In this document: positions 48,767 to 61,635 of the stretch, in pieces | Numbering within the stretch: the first letter of the stretch is position 1 | Layout: the number at the start of each line of letters is the position of its first letter | From: Stratiolaelaps scimitus | Taxonomy: Eukaryota; Arthropoda; Arachnida; Mesostigmata; Laelapidae | Length of the DNA stretch: 64,000 nt | Assembly: GCA_019614645.1 (NCBI GenBank) | Contig: JABWDB010000011.1 | Location: 2,653,501-2,717,500 of the forward strand | Direction of reading: 5' to 3' | The notes under the pieces: generated by a model | The model's database searches: none | Told to the model about the DNA's origin: nothing | Seen by the model: the letters and a program-made list of their open reading frames with translations, nothing else | Program-made: the position numbers and the translations under genes

Positions 48767-49273
48767 GCAAATAGCTGCAGCAACGACAACACTAACAACA
48801 GCAAGAAAATAAGTAGTCTGTCGTAATTAGCGAGTCGAGGTGGACGATGAACTTTAGTTGACTATACGACTGGCGGCGCTTATCACCAAGCTGAGTTCGT
48901 TGAACATCACCCCACTGGCCGTGGCATCGAGTTATGACCGGACGGGTTCGGTACAATTGGCAACAGCCTGACGCTCAACGTGGCGGCCTATTTAATTGGC
49001 TGGTTGTGGTCAACGAATCGGCAATCGCAACAAACGCGAGGCGCGTTTGATTGCATCAAACCGAATAGAATATGTAATCATTCAGTATAGGATCAATCGG
49101 ACTGATTCAAACCAGAACCAAATCGCGTCTCGCCTCGCAACGTTCAAGTCAGCATGGGTACTTTGTACGACGGCGTGAACACTATGTGGCATCCAATCAA
49201 TATAATGGGTTTAATTATATTTGGCTGAGTACGTCAACACAGCAAAAGGAATCCTGTGTTCGTCAGCTCCTGG

Positions 49274-49396
49274 GGGGCGGTTCGACGGCGGCGGCTAACT
49301 CCCTGGCTGTAGAAAGCCGGAAGCCTCAGATTCGAGTCCCGCCAAATGGTGAGGGCATTGCGGGACAGCACGTCTTTTAATAAACCAATAAAAAGC
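49274..49396 (+). mobile_element. SINE-like repeat family B, copy near the reverse transcriptase remnant
   Basis: GGCGGCGGCTAACTCCCTGG, CTGGCTGTAGAAAGCCGG and GATTCGAGTCCCGCC give the A-box area, stem-loop and B-box in tRNA-like order. The tail has GGGCATTGCGGGACAG and ends in TTAATAAACCAATAAAAAG, parallel to the AATAAACC end of family C. It lies about 540 bp upstream of the reverse transcriptase remnant, in the same orientation. Confidence 0.65.
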
Positions 49397-49451
49397 CTAT
49401 CTAGTCAGTTATGTTCAGTAGGTCAACGTGCTGGAACGTCTACTTACTGGG

Positions 49452-49682
49452 TCACTTGTCGCGTGGGAGAAAAATAAGATATTTGATTTCTTTGTCGTGA
49501 CAAAATTTCAAGGCCGCGTTATCGTCCTGAATAGGACGTTGCTGAACTTGTCCGTGGGCGGTGGCCACAATTTGATTGTCTGCCACAATACCTAGCTGTA
49601 CTTTGCCTTGGGACAACCAGATGACGCTGTCTCTCGAATCCGATTGATACACTGCCGGGGGGATTGCTCTGGAACCGGCCAT
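49452..49682 (-). CDS. Weak candidate: unrecognised 76-residue frame
   Basis: An ATG in fair context (TTGAATGGCC, G at -3 and G at +4) opens a 76-residue frame of balanced composition (Asp, Gln, Lys, Val, Ile), unlike the Arg/Ser-rich chance frames elsewhere. It ends at TGA. I recognise no domain, signal peptide or membrane segment. It lies between a family B copy and the reverse transcriptase remnant, on the opposite strand, so it could be part of an older transposon or chance. Frames of this length are common by chance in the window. Confidence 0.2.
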   Translation of the reverse strand: MAGSRAIPPAVYQSDSRDSVIWLSQGKVQLGIVADNQIVATAHGQVQQRPIQDDNAALKFCHDKEIKYLIFLPRDK

Positions 49683-49932
49683 TCAAATCTACAGTAGGCA
49701 TATGAGAAAAGCGAATGCTAGACGAACAATTAGAAACAATGAGCGTGAAGAAAATTATGAAGATAAAAAATGATGATGATGCCACCTGCTATAACCTCGA
49801 AATAGGAGGCTCGAAATAGGAGTGATTATCCTAAGATATTCTATCAGAAATCCATCGTTTTTGACTCCTCGGCTCGTGGGATTTCAACACCTTGCCGAAT
49901 TGCCGCGCAAGACATTTTACTGCATTTTGTGA

Positions 49933-50560
49933 GACTTCTCCGAAGCCTTTGGTCGAGTTAGCCATACACCTGCTCGGTTCGACAGGTTGTGAGTGGCTAC
50001 ACGAACGATCCGCTGGATCAGCGTGTACTTATCAAGCCGCAAGTTCTCCGTACGAGTCCGATCTTGCAGCGTTAATATGTGGGAGACGGTCGCTCACGTA
50101 CAAATTTTACGCCGACGACCTCAAGATCGTCGCGGTTGTGGACAGTTCCGCGCTACTCAAGCGAAATGCAACGTACGAACCCAGCAATATGAACGTGGTA
50201 CGCGGCGAACGATATGCTAATCTCAGTGCCGAAGTGTGTCGGCTGTCTAATTAAACGGTCACCACCTACAATTATACACTAGTTATCAAGCAGTTCCTCC
50301 GGTCAACTGTTTCCACGATCTTGGTATGAACTTGGTCACTCCAAATTTCTATCTCAACATCCATATAACCGTAGTCGTATTGAAATTTGTAAACTGGATT
50401 TGCAACATGATTCTTCGATGCCTTATAGTTAGGCGCCCCGAGTTCGATGTCAAACTCTACAAGAGTCTTGTTCTCTTTAAGTTCCTCTATTGCTGTCGGG
50501 CATGGTCTCCTTACCCGATCAGAGATGTCACAGAACTTAAAAGTGTAAGCTAGGGATTCA
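49933..50560 (+). pseudogene. Decayed non-LTR retrotransposon reverse transcriptase (jockey/CR1-like)
   Basis: Three in-order pieces of a reverse transcriptase occur in three frames. First, 49933-50080 encodes DFSEAFGRVSH, a stop codon at 49990-49992, then RWISVYLSSRKFSVRV, the finger/palm region around the first catalytic Asp. Second, 50099-50165 encodes FYADDLKIV, the palm YADD motif with both catalytic Asp residues. Third, about 50362-50535 encodes LYKSLV and WSPYPIRDVTELKSV, the thumb end typical of jockey/CR1-type elements. The segment normally carrying the GVPQGS motif between the first two pieces is missing. Frameshifts and stops make it non-functional. No endonuclease part or poly(A) end was found. 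Confidence 0.8.
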
Positions 50561-51186
50561 TAAAGTGGATGTCTAGGCGACGCCACGTCCCCATGACGCC
50601 ATAAGCATCCCGCCAGTCATCGAGTTACACCGCGCCGCTGCCTAGATGCCCACAAGAGGTTCGTAATCTTAATAAGACGAGCGGTTGGTTCGCGTATCAT
50701 GAAGACAAGCTCCGCAGCGAAGTGTCAATCAGCATAAACAATCAGTGGTACCCGCACAGAACGATTAAGCAATTTATTCTCTTTGCGGGTTACGCGCGCC
50801 AGGTACGTTCGTAAACAACTTTCAAACTTGCAGAAAAATGAAAGATATCCCTTTGAACAAAGGGGAGTTTGTATTGTATAAGACAAGAGAATGTCGAGGA
50901 AAAGGCGAATCCTTAGGAGTCATGTAATGGCACTAGATATGAAATGGTTTCTTGGAAATGGCTTTGAGGCCAATATATACATGGAATCCTGGGCCCTTTC
51001 GTAAGGGAACACCTCGTATATGTCCTGGGTTCTAAATTAGGAATTGCATAATAACGTAGCAGATATGTAATTATGTGTGTTTCACACTCTTTTTTCAGCC
51101 AGCTACGACAAGACCAGCGCATTCAAATCAGAACCATCTCAATTTGTATCAAATCCCTAGGACAGATCTGACCTGCAGCTGGATTC

Positions 51187-51226
51187 CTCTCTCTCTCTCT
51201 CTCTCTCTCTTTCTCTATATATATAT
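51187..51226. repeat. Compound CT/TA microsatellite
   Basis: About 28 bases of CT followed by a short TA tract. Confidence 0.95.
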
Positions 51227-53750
51227 AAGGGATTTGAGTTGAGAGTCTCATCGATACGATTGCGTAGTCCCCTGCGTTCGATGTCTTTGGTGTGACAAAG
51301 CGCTATGATGGCGGGTTTCCTGATAGTTTTCAACAACCAAAAAAAATTCTCGAAAAGGCACGAGGTTGATGGACGAGGTAGGAGAATGGACGAGGCTGAT
51401 GGCAAGCGCTAATGAACTAGCCTGTGAGCAATTGTGTTGGCCACGAACTGCCGGCTAACGATGACAGACACCAGATCAGCGAGCTGAACAGAGGTGATCA
51501 CTGGGATGTCGATTTACTGAGGCTGCTATTTCACGTGCCGAAGTGAGAAACCCTTGAGCACAAGTATTCCAGCACATTGGTGGTTATTCTAAACTTGGAC
51601 CAACTACAAGAAATTAAAATATATCATACATACCTGTATATATATCTATATATATATAATTAGGTGCCATGAGAGGTTACAAGCACCAGCCCCTTGCGGA
51701 ATCTTCTGTTCGTCATTTGTGACGAGCGTTGGCCGTATTAATATCCATATTACGACATGTTGACCTCCTGCTTTACGTTTCCTTGCAGGGCGAATTTTCG
51801 CTGCCCGCTGCCCGCTGCTAGTTTGTTTGTGTGCTGTGTGCGCAATCTTGTACCAGCCCACTGTCGAGGTGTAGCTACGCCCCCTTGTGAATCGTTACAT
51901 TCCCCTCGTTGCGAAACGAGCCGACATCATGACTCAATATACGTTTGGCCTTCTTTAGCACTTGTTGTTCTCCAGGTATATTTTCCCTTGTCGCCACTTC
52001 CTCACCACAAACTGATGATCAGAGTAGATCCGACGGCGCGAGATGGGCGCGAACAGATGAACACTAAACACGGAATGAACCGGTATCACACTTGCATCTA
52101 GCACTTGGGAACACAAGACTTTTTCGGCTGACATCGGCTGATGATTTTCGCCTTTTTTTTCGAGTGGAAACAACGCGCAAATGAGTTGCTGTTGATTGAT
52201 TCGTCGAATTTTGCCCCGCTTTTTTGCCGCGACGACCACCTCTAATCGCGTTGGTTAGATCCTTGGATATTTTTCGAGGACTCTTCGAGGACGTCACTCG
52301 TTCGAGGTGGCTGGGTTACTTTTCGTTGTGGAACGATTTTGCCAAATCGAGTGCCTGCTCCGTGCCCGCCTCCGACTTCCCGCCGTGTCACGCTTCGGAT
52401 AAATCTCGGATATCGCAGCAGCGGACTTAGCGGCTGGAACTCCCATACGTGGCATGGGGGTAACGGCTCGCGAGTAGCACATTTTTCTCGGCATGATTTT
52501 CACACAAGGCAATCACCTGCGGGGCTGAACCCAATCATGGACGCGCCGATCTACCCAGATGTGTAATAACAGCTCGTTCCATGAGAAAGCACGAGTATTT
52601 TGGAGGTGTGCGTGGTCATGACGTGGGGATGATGGACGTACTATAGTCGCCGTCTCCGATTTGATTTGACAAGATACTGCTCCTGTTGCTGAGACAGTAC
52701 TCTGGTGAAATTTTCTGTACGAGAGCTTCTCTTTGGTACGACTCTTGTTTTGGTAAATTCATACCTATCGCAGTTGTATCTTATATCCTTATTGGGTTTT
52801 GCTGCCGATTAAGCCCGAAATACCGCCGTGTCATTATGCGAGGGCCGCGGATTATTAATATTATTGCTGTTGCTGTTGTTGTTGTAGACAAATTCTACTG
52901 ACATCCTTTTTCTCCGTTGATCTCAATGCTTCGTAACAATGCTATACTGCCACAGCGGGTCGCTTTTCAATCTTCTTCCGATTGGGGAGGACTCTAAGGC
53001 CTCTTTGTGTGGCTTTCCGTTTCCTCAGGCCCCCGCAGCACGATCCTCACACGCAAAACTGTCGTCGAAGACGACATTCTCTCAACGCATCAGCCTTCAA
53101 CTTCAATTGACACCACATCACCGACACACCCCACCTCACTTTTTTCTCATCTTCTGAAGCTTGGACAGTGCCAAGCCGTCCGCCGTAGGCAAACTGCCAA
53201 CGGTAACTAACTACCAAACTTACTTATCGCCGCACGTTGTCAGCCGCCCCCAAGACGACGAGTTGCCCAAACCAGTGGGCGTCAACGGGAACGAGGGATT
53301 CGTCAGACTAATTAGGGCTCAAAGGATTGGAGATTGGCTAAGATGACAAAGATACAATGACAAATTTTCGGGGGGCTCCTTCGGGGGAGAAGGCTTCTTG
53401 CCGAGTCGAATGGGGGCGGCTGATGATTTGGCGCTTTCCACCACCAAACGTGTATCGACACGACCTACTCCATGGCGGGCTAGACTCACGTCTGGCCGAA
53501 AACGAACAGAGAGACCACGAGCGCGAAGCTCCGCGTGCACTCGCGGCACGTCGAGTAGCGCGCGCGCCGCCGACTCAGGAGGTTGGGAGAGGGTCCGGCA
53601 CAGGACTCCCGAGGAGGAGGGTGCCCGGCAGGATACAGAAGCGGCCTCGAAGATAGCTGCCGTATGGGAACTCGGTTAGCAAAACGAACGGGAGCCGGTG
53701 CATCTACCAAGGTAGGAAGAAGACGATAGCGCTAGCCTGTAGAGGAAGGC

Positions 53751-53772
53751 TGAGAGAGAGAGAGAGAGAGAA
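53751..53772. repeat. (GA)11 microsatellite
   Basis: Alternating GA of about 22 bases followed by an A-run. Confidence 0.95.
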
Positions 53773-56700
53773 AAAAGTTGTGTATTAGGTGAATGGACAG
53801 GTTGGTAGAGAGATAACCTTCCTAAAAGGCAAGATGTCGAGGATGAGTGGACATGGGTGATGTGTTGATGATGGTGATATGACTCGAACACGAATTGAGT
53901 GTTATACAGCTGGCCTCATCTCTAAGGGGGAAGTCGTTGTGTCTCTTTCTCAAAGGGAGACGAAATAAAAAGCCAAATAGAGGCGGAAGCTTTGCCATGT
54001 CCTGTTGTATTGAACGATATATAGCGTTGGTTCGACACGGCTGCTGTGCTGTAGCAATTATGACGATACGAGAACGTCAATGTGTCACTATGCGTACATA
54101 TGCTAGCACAGTTCGAGTGTAGCATTTAGCTTGACGAATTCTTGAAAGAGGAGAAAGTTGGCAATTATCGACGATCTCGTCAATACCTTGGGGGCGAATT
54201 GCTTAATTCGATGATCTGGCACAAAAGTCTGTACGCTTACATCATAATACGTTTCGAAAACAAAAGCGAACCTTGCTTACTATGGAGCTTCAGCAAGCTC
54301 ACCTCATTATACGAACATGTCCTTATTAGAGACAGAAAGCCCTCGAAAATCCAGCACGACTGGCCAGAAGCCGAACCAAAAGCTCCAAAATAAGAGCAAC
54401 TATAGAGGCAAGCTATTCCCACGGTACTCGTTACCAGTTGCGCGTTTGATAAACGACAATGTAAACGGATGGCCCTGCCAGCCGTTAGTTATGCTGACTT
54501 ATACAGTGTATGCGCTCAATTCGCATGCGGTTACTGGAAGACTACATTGGCATAGTGAAATATTTGGTCATGTACATTCAGTGGATATGTGGCAAAGAGA
54601 ACTCTTACCGATAGTGCACTGTGTTGCACGGAGGAAGGCTGTTGTTCCACAGGCAGGCGGCTCTATAGTGCGATACGTTTTACGGCGAGAACACATATGT
54701 ACGTGGATGTACGTTACACGCCTGTTACCAACGTTTCATTAGCACGTGAACTTGAGTGTTGTCAACAATATTCCGCTGCAATATTCCGTCAATGCATCGA
54801 AATTCGTGCTGCATTATTGTGTTGTACCCAAGCAGTATTATCTCCGATATTTCCGATCACGCTCGTAGTTGCTACACAACCTGATCGATCAGCGAAATTC
54901 AGATAAAAGAATGAAAATGCGCCGATCTGTTGTCCCGTCGTCGACAGACGATGGTGTCAGCCTCTGACTTCCTGGTTCTCTAACTATCACCCCTTCGACA
55001 TCGCTATTCTCGCGTCATACGATCGGCGGCGTTGCCCAGGGAATTGCATCTGGCCATAATTCACAAAATAATCCACATCAGCATCGAACAGAGCCAATGG
55101 CAACAAGATAAACCATAAACCAATCAACAGCGTCATTCACTTTCATCGCCTTATTGTCAAGCCCCTTAGTCAAACAATGATGTCGACCTGTTGTATGCTC
55201 CTCGATCAAAGAGACGTAAGAATACATGCGCACGACATTTCGGACAGAGCGAAACGAGTAACGGGCGCGTCTACTGGCCGAGACTATAATAGGACCCCGC
55301 GGGGGTTCGAGGGGTGAGGCAGCTTGGGAGACAGATCTTACAATGTGGAGCATGTCGAAATCTCAGAGAATCCCCGTATTCTGTGCACCCCCCCTCCCCG
55401 CTTTATCATTTGCCTTTCCACTAGCCCTCGAAGGGGGTCCGCACGAGAGGCGCAGACGAGGTAGGGAGATAGAGGATCCTTCGATGCCCTTCAGGTGGCA
55501 TTCCCGCTGTCACGGGCAGGCTTGGCAATGTGGAGTGACATCCGACCGTGGGTCGCCAGAGCAACCCTGTAATTCGCCTGGCAGCGGCTGCAGCTCTTGG
55601 TCTTTGACGGGTCAGACCGGAGACGGGCAACCGCGTGTCGACGAGCCTACAACACCGTGACCTAACCATCATATGGCGTCGTGTCTCCTACCCCGAGAAT
55701 TTCTCGATTCGCTTGAGCCGGCAGAGCAGCATGCGACCTCCGGCCTCCTCTTCAATTGGCGGCGCTGGCTCTTATGATGAGCGGCGTACGGCGCGCACCG
55801 CACCATGTAGCGAGACATGTCTTGCCAGCTTGATGACCTGTGGCATATGTTTAGGGCTATCTCTCAGGCGCTGGGTGGGCGTCGGATGGATTGTCCCCTC
55901 GTGTAGCTCGGCAGTGCCCACAACCAACCTCATCAGCCAGTTGATAGCTCATAGAGAGTGAACGAGCGAGAGAACAAGAATAGAAAAAACGATGTCTATA
56001 TCGAAGGGAATACCTCTGTCATAAGGAGGAGACGGGTAAAAGAGCGCTCGTAGAATAGGTCAGTGGGTATGAGCCGGTGTTGCTGTGTGTCGCCGAAAGC
56101 ATAAATAATCATTAACATAATCACCGTCATAATCGGGCGAGCCAACGAGCGACGCAGGCCCGACAATCATCAACATTGTTCTATGTCGTTATTAAGACGG
56201 CAACGCAAAGATCGAATGCCTGGCTGTCCCCTCCCTCGTCCACGAAGGCTGAAGTTAGATAGGCGAAGAAGTGCCCCAGCGGCCTCCGCTGGATGGGAAC
56301 CATTCATTGCGACGCGCTGGCCTACGTGGGAGCACGCGCGATACGGCTTGCCAACATCGAGACGACCTCGAGCGTCACAAACACCGCGTGTAGTTCCTCC
56401 GGCTGCCATCGTCATGTAGACGATCGGCGGTCCTTCTAAACGCTAACCGCTAGCCTATCTGCTGCTACTGGTCGTGCTTTGCAACGACGCTGATGGTGAT
56501 CGGAACAGAGAGAGAGAGGACCTCCGCCAATGACCTCAGGGCATTAGCGTGACAACAAAATGTCACAAGGCTTCGCGGCCAGCGACTTCGTTGCTGGCAG
56601 CGGTGAAGTCGGCGCCGTCTTGACGGGCAGCCCTTATACTCAGCACTCAAAGAAAGTAGCCTTTAACGGGAAAGATAGCGATGTGTAATCTACATTGCAG

Positions 56701-57861
56701 CCTCGGGCGATACACGATATTGTGAATGCATTAGACAGAAGTGCAACACGATCGGGAGCTTCTTAAAGGAATGAAAAGTACGCTTTGCTCCCCTCCACGG
56801 ATCACTAACCAATCGATGACATAAACTTGAACGTTCGAGACAAGTACTCGCGCAGCATATGCGCACTGCACTTGCATCGCTTAAGCGCAACCTAAGCGAT
56901 GTATAAAGACCTGTCTGGAGCGGGAAAGGTACACAAGCAGGTATACAAACAGGTCGGCGAAATTGAGGAATCAGACCGCAAGTCGTTCCATGACACACTG
57001 AAGATGATTAAGGCGATTGTCGGCGAAGGCCACCGGAAAGCCTCGTAATTCTACAACTTTGCCACATAAATGACAACACCTCGATACAAGCAGCAGTTCT
57101 CTCTAGAGCGAACCCAACGAGTGGTTGTGCTTTGGTCGTAAAACATTGCTGGCCACAGTGACATGTACGTGGTACGGCCTAAGTATTGAGAAGCGTTCTA
57201 ATTCAATGCATTTGAATGGCCGTCCAGAACAGTGAGCGAAATATATATATGTATACCTTATAGCACTTTGATCTGGCATTTCAAAGAGGTGTGCAAGGCT
57301 TTCGTTTAGATGTATGTCATAGCACGGGATAACCGAAAGAGCACAGGCATCGACCAAAGTACCGAAGTACCAAATCGAAAGTCATTTCGCTATGCTCAAA
57401 ATGTATATTTCACTATACACCATATGAACAACGCAGCGATTTTGCGAGTTTGCGTCGTTCCTATAATACAAGGTCTTCCTCTAGAATAATACGCGAGTGT
57501 CAACGACAATAATTAGTGATTCGAATTGTCAAAGAACACCTGCCTTGGCTATATTAAAATTTATTATTCATATCATATTTTAATGGCTCTTGTAGCTCTT
57601 GCCTGGCCACTGTACCCGTTGCTGCGTTGTGAGCTCGACGGCAGACTGGTATTCTCAGAAAACAACTGTCGTGTTATGAAGTTTCCAAACAAAGGCGACT
57701 GGAGCCACATGATGCGTACTCAGGAAAGCCTGCGTGCATATACAACTGCCCCCAACGATTGAAGATTCAAATAGACATTTTTCCTACATGAAGTCCCAGT
57801 ATCCGTTTTAAGAAAGTGATATACACTAGGAATTATTTAATACGTTTTGTCTTATACTCAC

Positions 57862-57864
<3 letters not shown>

Positions 57865-57893
<29 letters not shown>
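57865..57893. repeat. (AT)14 microsatellite
   Basis: Twenty-nine bases of alternating AT followed by GTATATACATATACACATG. On the minus strand it forms the 3' flank of the tRNA-like module at 57980-58065. Confidence 0.95.
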
Positions 57894-57894
<1 letters not shown>

Positions 57895-57900
<6 letters not shown>

Positions 57901-58110
57901 CATATACACATGTATATGAGATGTTGTTTCTTGAGACATGGTGGGGAACTACTTTTGTCTTACTTCAAACTATATGTGTTCTGCAGGATTCGAATCGGGG
58001 ACTCAGGGATTCCGAGTTCTCGGCGCTACTCCGACTCCGTTCCGTAAAAATCCTTAGTAAAACTGACCACTTAGGGCAGTCAATTCGCCTCTACCGCATT
58101 CGCCTGCGAC
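57895..58110 (-). mobile_element. Possible SINE-like repeat with (TA)n 3' flank
   Basis: On the minus strand CTCGGAATCCCTGAG is followed by CCCCGATTCGAATCCTGCAG, a good B-box match, then about 80 bases without a recognised motif and the TA tract at 57865-57893. The order of tRNA-like module, body and TA tail matches family A copy 1, although the bodies do not align by eye. No acceptor stem closes the cloverleaf. Confidence 0.4.
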
Positions 58111-58114
58111 GTCC

Positions 58115-60990
58115 TTTACTTAGTGATAAGACGTAGTCGAATGCGAGTCTCTGCACTCTCCTACGTGCACGTGCCGTGTGCCTCTACACCGCAATTCCAT
58201 GTCGCGTGTCCGCCCTAAATACTTAGTCGGCCATGAGAACGCAACCTAGTGGCGACACATTGGCGTATGTCTAAGCTAGGGCGCTCGAGCGGCGCCGTTC
58301 GCGATATCTTTGCGTGACACTGACCTCTGGGGCTGACAGATTCAATTGTGGTGTGTTGTATTACCTTTTCGTCCACTTCAATGTCCTCTGATGGGATCGA
58401 CCACCCGACATCCAACGGCCCAATGTAGTCGCGTGTCTACCTAGCTGTGGTCAAAAATGCCCCCGCGAGCCAACGGTCGGGCCGCAAGATTACACAGTCT
58501 GTAACGGTTTGTGTATGTTTTGACCTCCACAAGCTCGAACAGCGAATGGACATCGCGGTGCGGGGCCAGCAGAGGCCAGACAGGTTCGCTTTCGACTTCG
58601 TCTGTCTTTGCCCACTGCTGGCTGCTTGCTTGAAACACGGTTGAGTGCGACTCCTCTCGGCGAGTTGGGGTGAACCGTTCTCAATGCCGAAGCCCGCGGA
58701 AAATGTTTCGATCCACCTCACCCGTTCCGGCCTTTCTTCTTCTGCTCCTGTCGGACCTGCACTCCCAGGAACTATCTTTCACAAGGGGAGAGAGAGAGCT
58801 ACCCGGTCAGAGTGCATATTATGCCTTGACTCACTGCATGAACTCGACATCGCTACCCAATTTCACGGGCTTCGGACTTGCCGTCAGCCCGGGGTACCAA
58901 TGGGCTGTCTGACGTCGCGCTGTAGCTGGCATAAGGGCGTAGCCTAGTGTACGATGCGACTGCTCCATACGGCTGGACGGCTCCGGTTCGGTCGCATACC
59001 CACATGCCCGTGAGTGAGGTGTAGTTTCTGCTGGACACGAGCGGCCGCACTACCGATCCCTGAGATTTGTATCGCTCCCAAAGCCAGCAAACGCCAGCAG
59101 GACCGTGCGACGCCGCTGCAGCAACGTATACGTCGCTAACCACATGCGGCTCGTAAGGAAGAAGGCGCCCCCTCAACCACCCCCGCCCTCCGGGTGTCAG
59201 AAGGGTGCTCTGAATGAATGCCCAAACCGAACAGCAAGTTAATCAGCATCAGAACATTTGCATCGTCTGTTGGTTTGCTATGTCTTGCATTGCATTGCGT
59301 TTGCTCCGGGCACAACACCCGAGTGCCTTGCCCAGGTGACCCCGAAACCCCGCACCGCCTTCTCATTGATATATCTCTTTGCCTCCTTTACGCGAACCGA
59401 GAGAGCCCGTTTCCGCGTGGTGGCGTCTTGCCAGCAGACGCAGGCCAAGGGGCCACCGCGCAATGCCAGTGCGAATCGCAAGTGAGGGGCGCATAAGCGC
59501 ATGAGCGAATAGACTTCTCCTAGGAGCCATAAGCTCCTTGGAGAAGCCGCTTGCTCAGCCCAGATGCAGGCCCGGGGGCAGGCCGTACGGGCTGTGTCCG
59601 TATTTCGGCAACGTCTATACGTACACGAATATATCGTAGGAGGCTATGTCGATGTACCTCAATGAACGTCGCGAGTGTTCCGTCGCTCCTAAGCGCCAGA
59701 TGCATGGCTGATTCCGGCTGAATATTGATATGGGCCTTGTGTTATACAATAGAAGGCCCACCCCATGACCATAGAGCTAAGCTGAGCTTGTAGTAAAAAA
59801 AAATCGATTTTTGGTAAATAGTGGGACAGTTGTAACGCATTTCATATTCTGAAATACGCCTGCTATATATAATCGAATCACTGCGAACTTCGTGTTGACT
59901 TCTAGGGGACGTCATCTGCACAGTGCTTGAACACCAGTTGATTGTCTTGACTGATTCGGTAAAATAAATTACATCGATCACATTTCGCTAGGACAGTGCC
60001 GAAATTAGCCATCAGATAATCACAGGCGCACGCGAAAGAGTGCCTCCTTAGGTAATTTGGCTCGAGTGAAAATGTTGCTTGAAAATTGCACCGCTGCATT
60101 GTCGTGAAAGATTTCAATCCAATTAATTTATACTTCTATGTATATATTGCTACACGTCTGAAATAGTTCCCGTTAGGGAACAACACGAGCGTCCCGAGTA
60201 GGACGGGACAGTCGACACGACGTCGCTAAAGTGGAACTTAAGTCAGCCTTGGACGAACTTGAAAGTTAAGAATAACAAGCTAGAAAGGCATTCAAAGTGT
60301 ACTCTTTCGATATTGCGCACATTGTATCAGTATTGGGACAAAAAAAGTAGCAGCAGGCCTCCGCGACGTTATCGGCATTGGAGGCGGCCGGAGCATCTTC
60401 GAACGTTGTCCCTACACTTCAATAGCATTTATTCAGTCCACGTCCGAGTACACGAGTATAAGTGAGAGAAACGTCCGAGGATAACACCTCTACATAGTAA
60501 CTCCAGATCCCCGGATAGAGCGTCAGAGGGCGACAATTATTATAGATTACTCAGCTAGGCTGCCGAGGGGAGAATTTGTCCCCCCCGTACATATTTCAAT
60601 AGGGTAGAGGGAAGGCCGCGCATCCACTTACGGATATCCACGACATCCAGCCCTCTTCGATGCCTATGGATATACTAGCTACTCACCCGCGTGGAGTTCA
60701 GTGAATGTCACTGCGGTGGAGGGATCGAGTATTCCCGCGGGGGTGGTAACAGACTGGGGTCTTTATTGAATTCGACAACCCTCCGCGACGCAGAACGTAC
60801 GAGGTACTATAAGAGACAACTTCGTCAAAGGGCAGCAAAGGAGCGTTTCCTTCGTCATTTTCTTCGCTTGCTATTATATACGAGCAGACGTTAATGCCCA
60901 ACGTAATTGCCGAATATCATTCAGGTACTGTCGCTTACCAAAGATGAGGAGCAGGTGTGGCAGCTCACACTCTGTCAATGATCACCACCG
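58115..60990. other. Intergenic or intronic sequence
   Basis: No gene is supported. Overlapping frames at 58437-58947 and 58853-59502 have no recognised domain. No notable simple repeat occurs. Confidence 0.4.
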
Positions 60991-60996
60991 CTGTAT

Positions 60997-61170
60997 TCAA
61001 GTTCGGATTTCTACCTGGACAACACCACTTGTGTCGCGCATGTTCAATGCTCTGACGAATTCATCCTTGATGAGGTTTTGGCAAGGCGCTTCATTGACAT
61101 ATATGGTAAACTTATGAGGATCGAGTGACTTATAGAATGTATTTGCTTGATCCGTGCGGCCGATCATCAT
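60997..61170 (-). CDS. Weak candidate exon, 57 residues
   Basis: A frame from ATG (61170) to TGA (60999-60997) has balanced, globular-protein-like composition with few Arg/Ser. Near its end the frame passes through GTTGTCCAGGTAGAAAT, a good match to a splice donor (CAG|GTAGAA), so the true coding part could end there. No acceptor or upstream exon was identified, and the peptide is not recognised. It may be a chance frame. Confidence 0.15.
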   Translation of the reverse strand: MMIGRTDQANTFYKSLDPHKFTIYVNEAPCQNLIKDEFVRALNMRDTSGVVQVEIRT

Positions 61171-61174
61171 TGCC

Positions 61175-61583
61175 CATCAGAGCTACGTTTCTGTTCAACC
61201 GTCGGATATCAAGTGGGGTCGGAAGGCCGGCTCCTACCGAATGTTAACACGAATTTCTTTACGGACGCAAACACCCAAAGAGGCATTCGCCCACCGATCA
61301 GGTTGTGCACACGTTACCGACGTCATGGCCGTGCCATCATGGCATATGAAATAATACTTCATGACAATCACCAGCTTTCTCTGCCTGTGAGCGAATACAG
61401 TATGAAGTATTGTTATCCCTGTCTTAAGCGAACATTGTTACCGATTGAGCTTTGTTGCAGAGTAATCGTGTAAATTGATAACTTGTTCGAAACTTAGAAT
61501 TTTACATTTTTTCATTCATCTATGAATCACATGCATTTGTCGGAAGCGAGAGACAACATGGACGAACACTTCTGAGATCCACA

Positions 61584-61635
<52 letters not shown>

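Larger units (their letters stand above)
45300..49260. other. Intergenic or intronic sequence
   Basis: No gene is supported. A compound TA/GA tract lies at 45673-45703, a CTCG run near 47604, and a TA tract at 48734-48765. Confidence 0.4.
50660..57860. other. Gene-poor stretch with GC-rich patches at 52.0-53.7 kb and 55.0-56.65 kb
   Basis: No gene is supported. Simple repeats are CT/TA at 51187-51226, TA at 51636-51657, TTG/CTG at 52862-52887 and GA at 53751-53772. The sequence directly after 50560 may still be degraded retrotransposon. Frames at 53319-53710 and 55343-55961 overlap one another and are Arg/Ser/Pro-rich. Confidence 0.4.
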
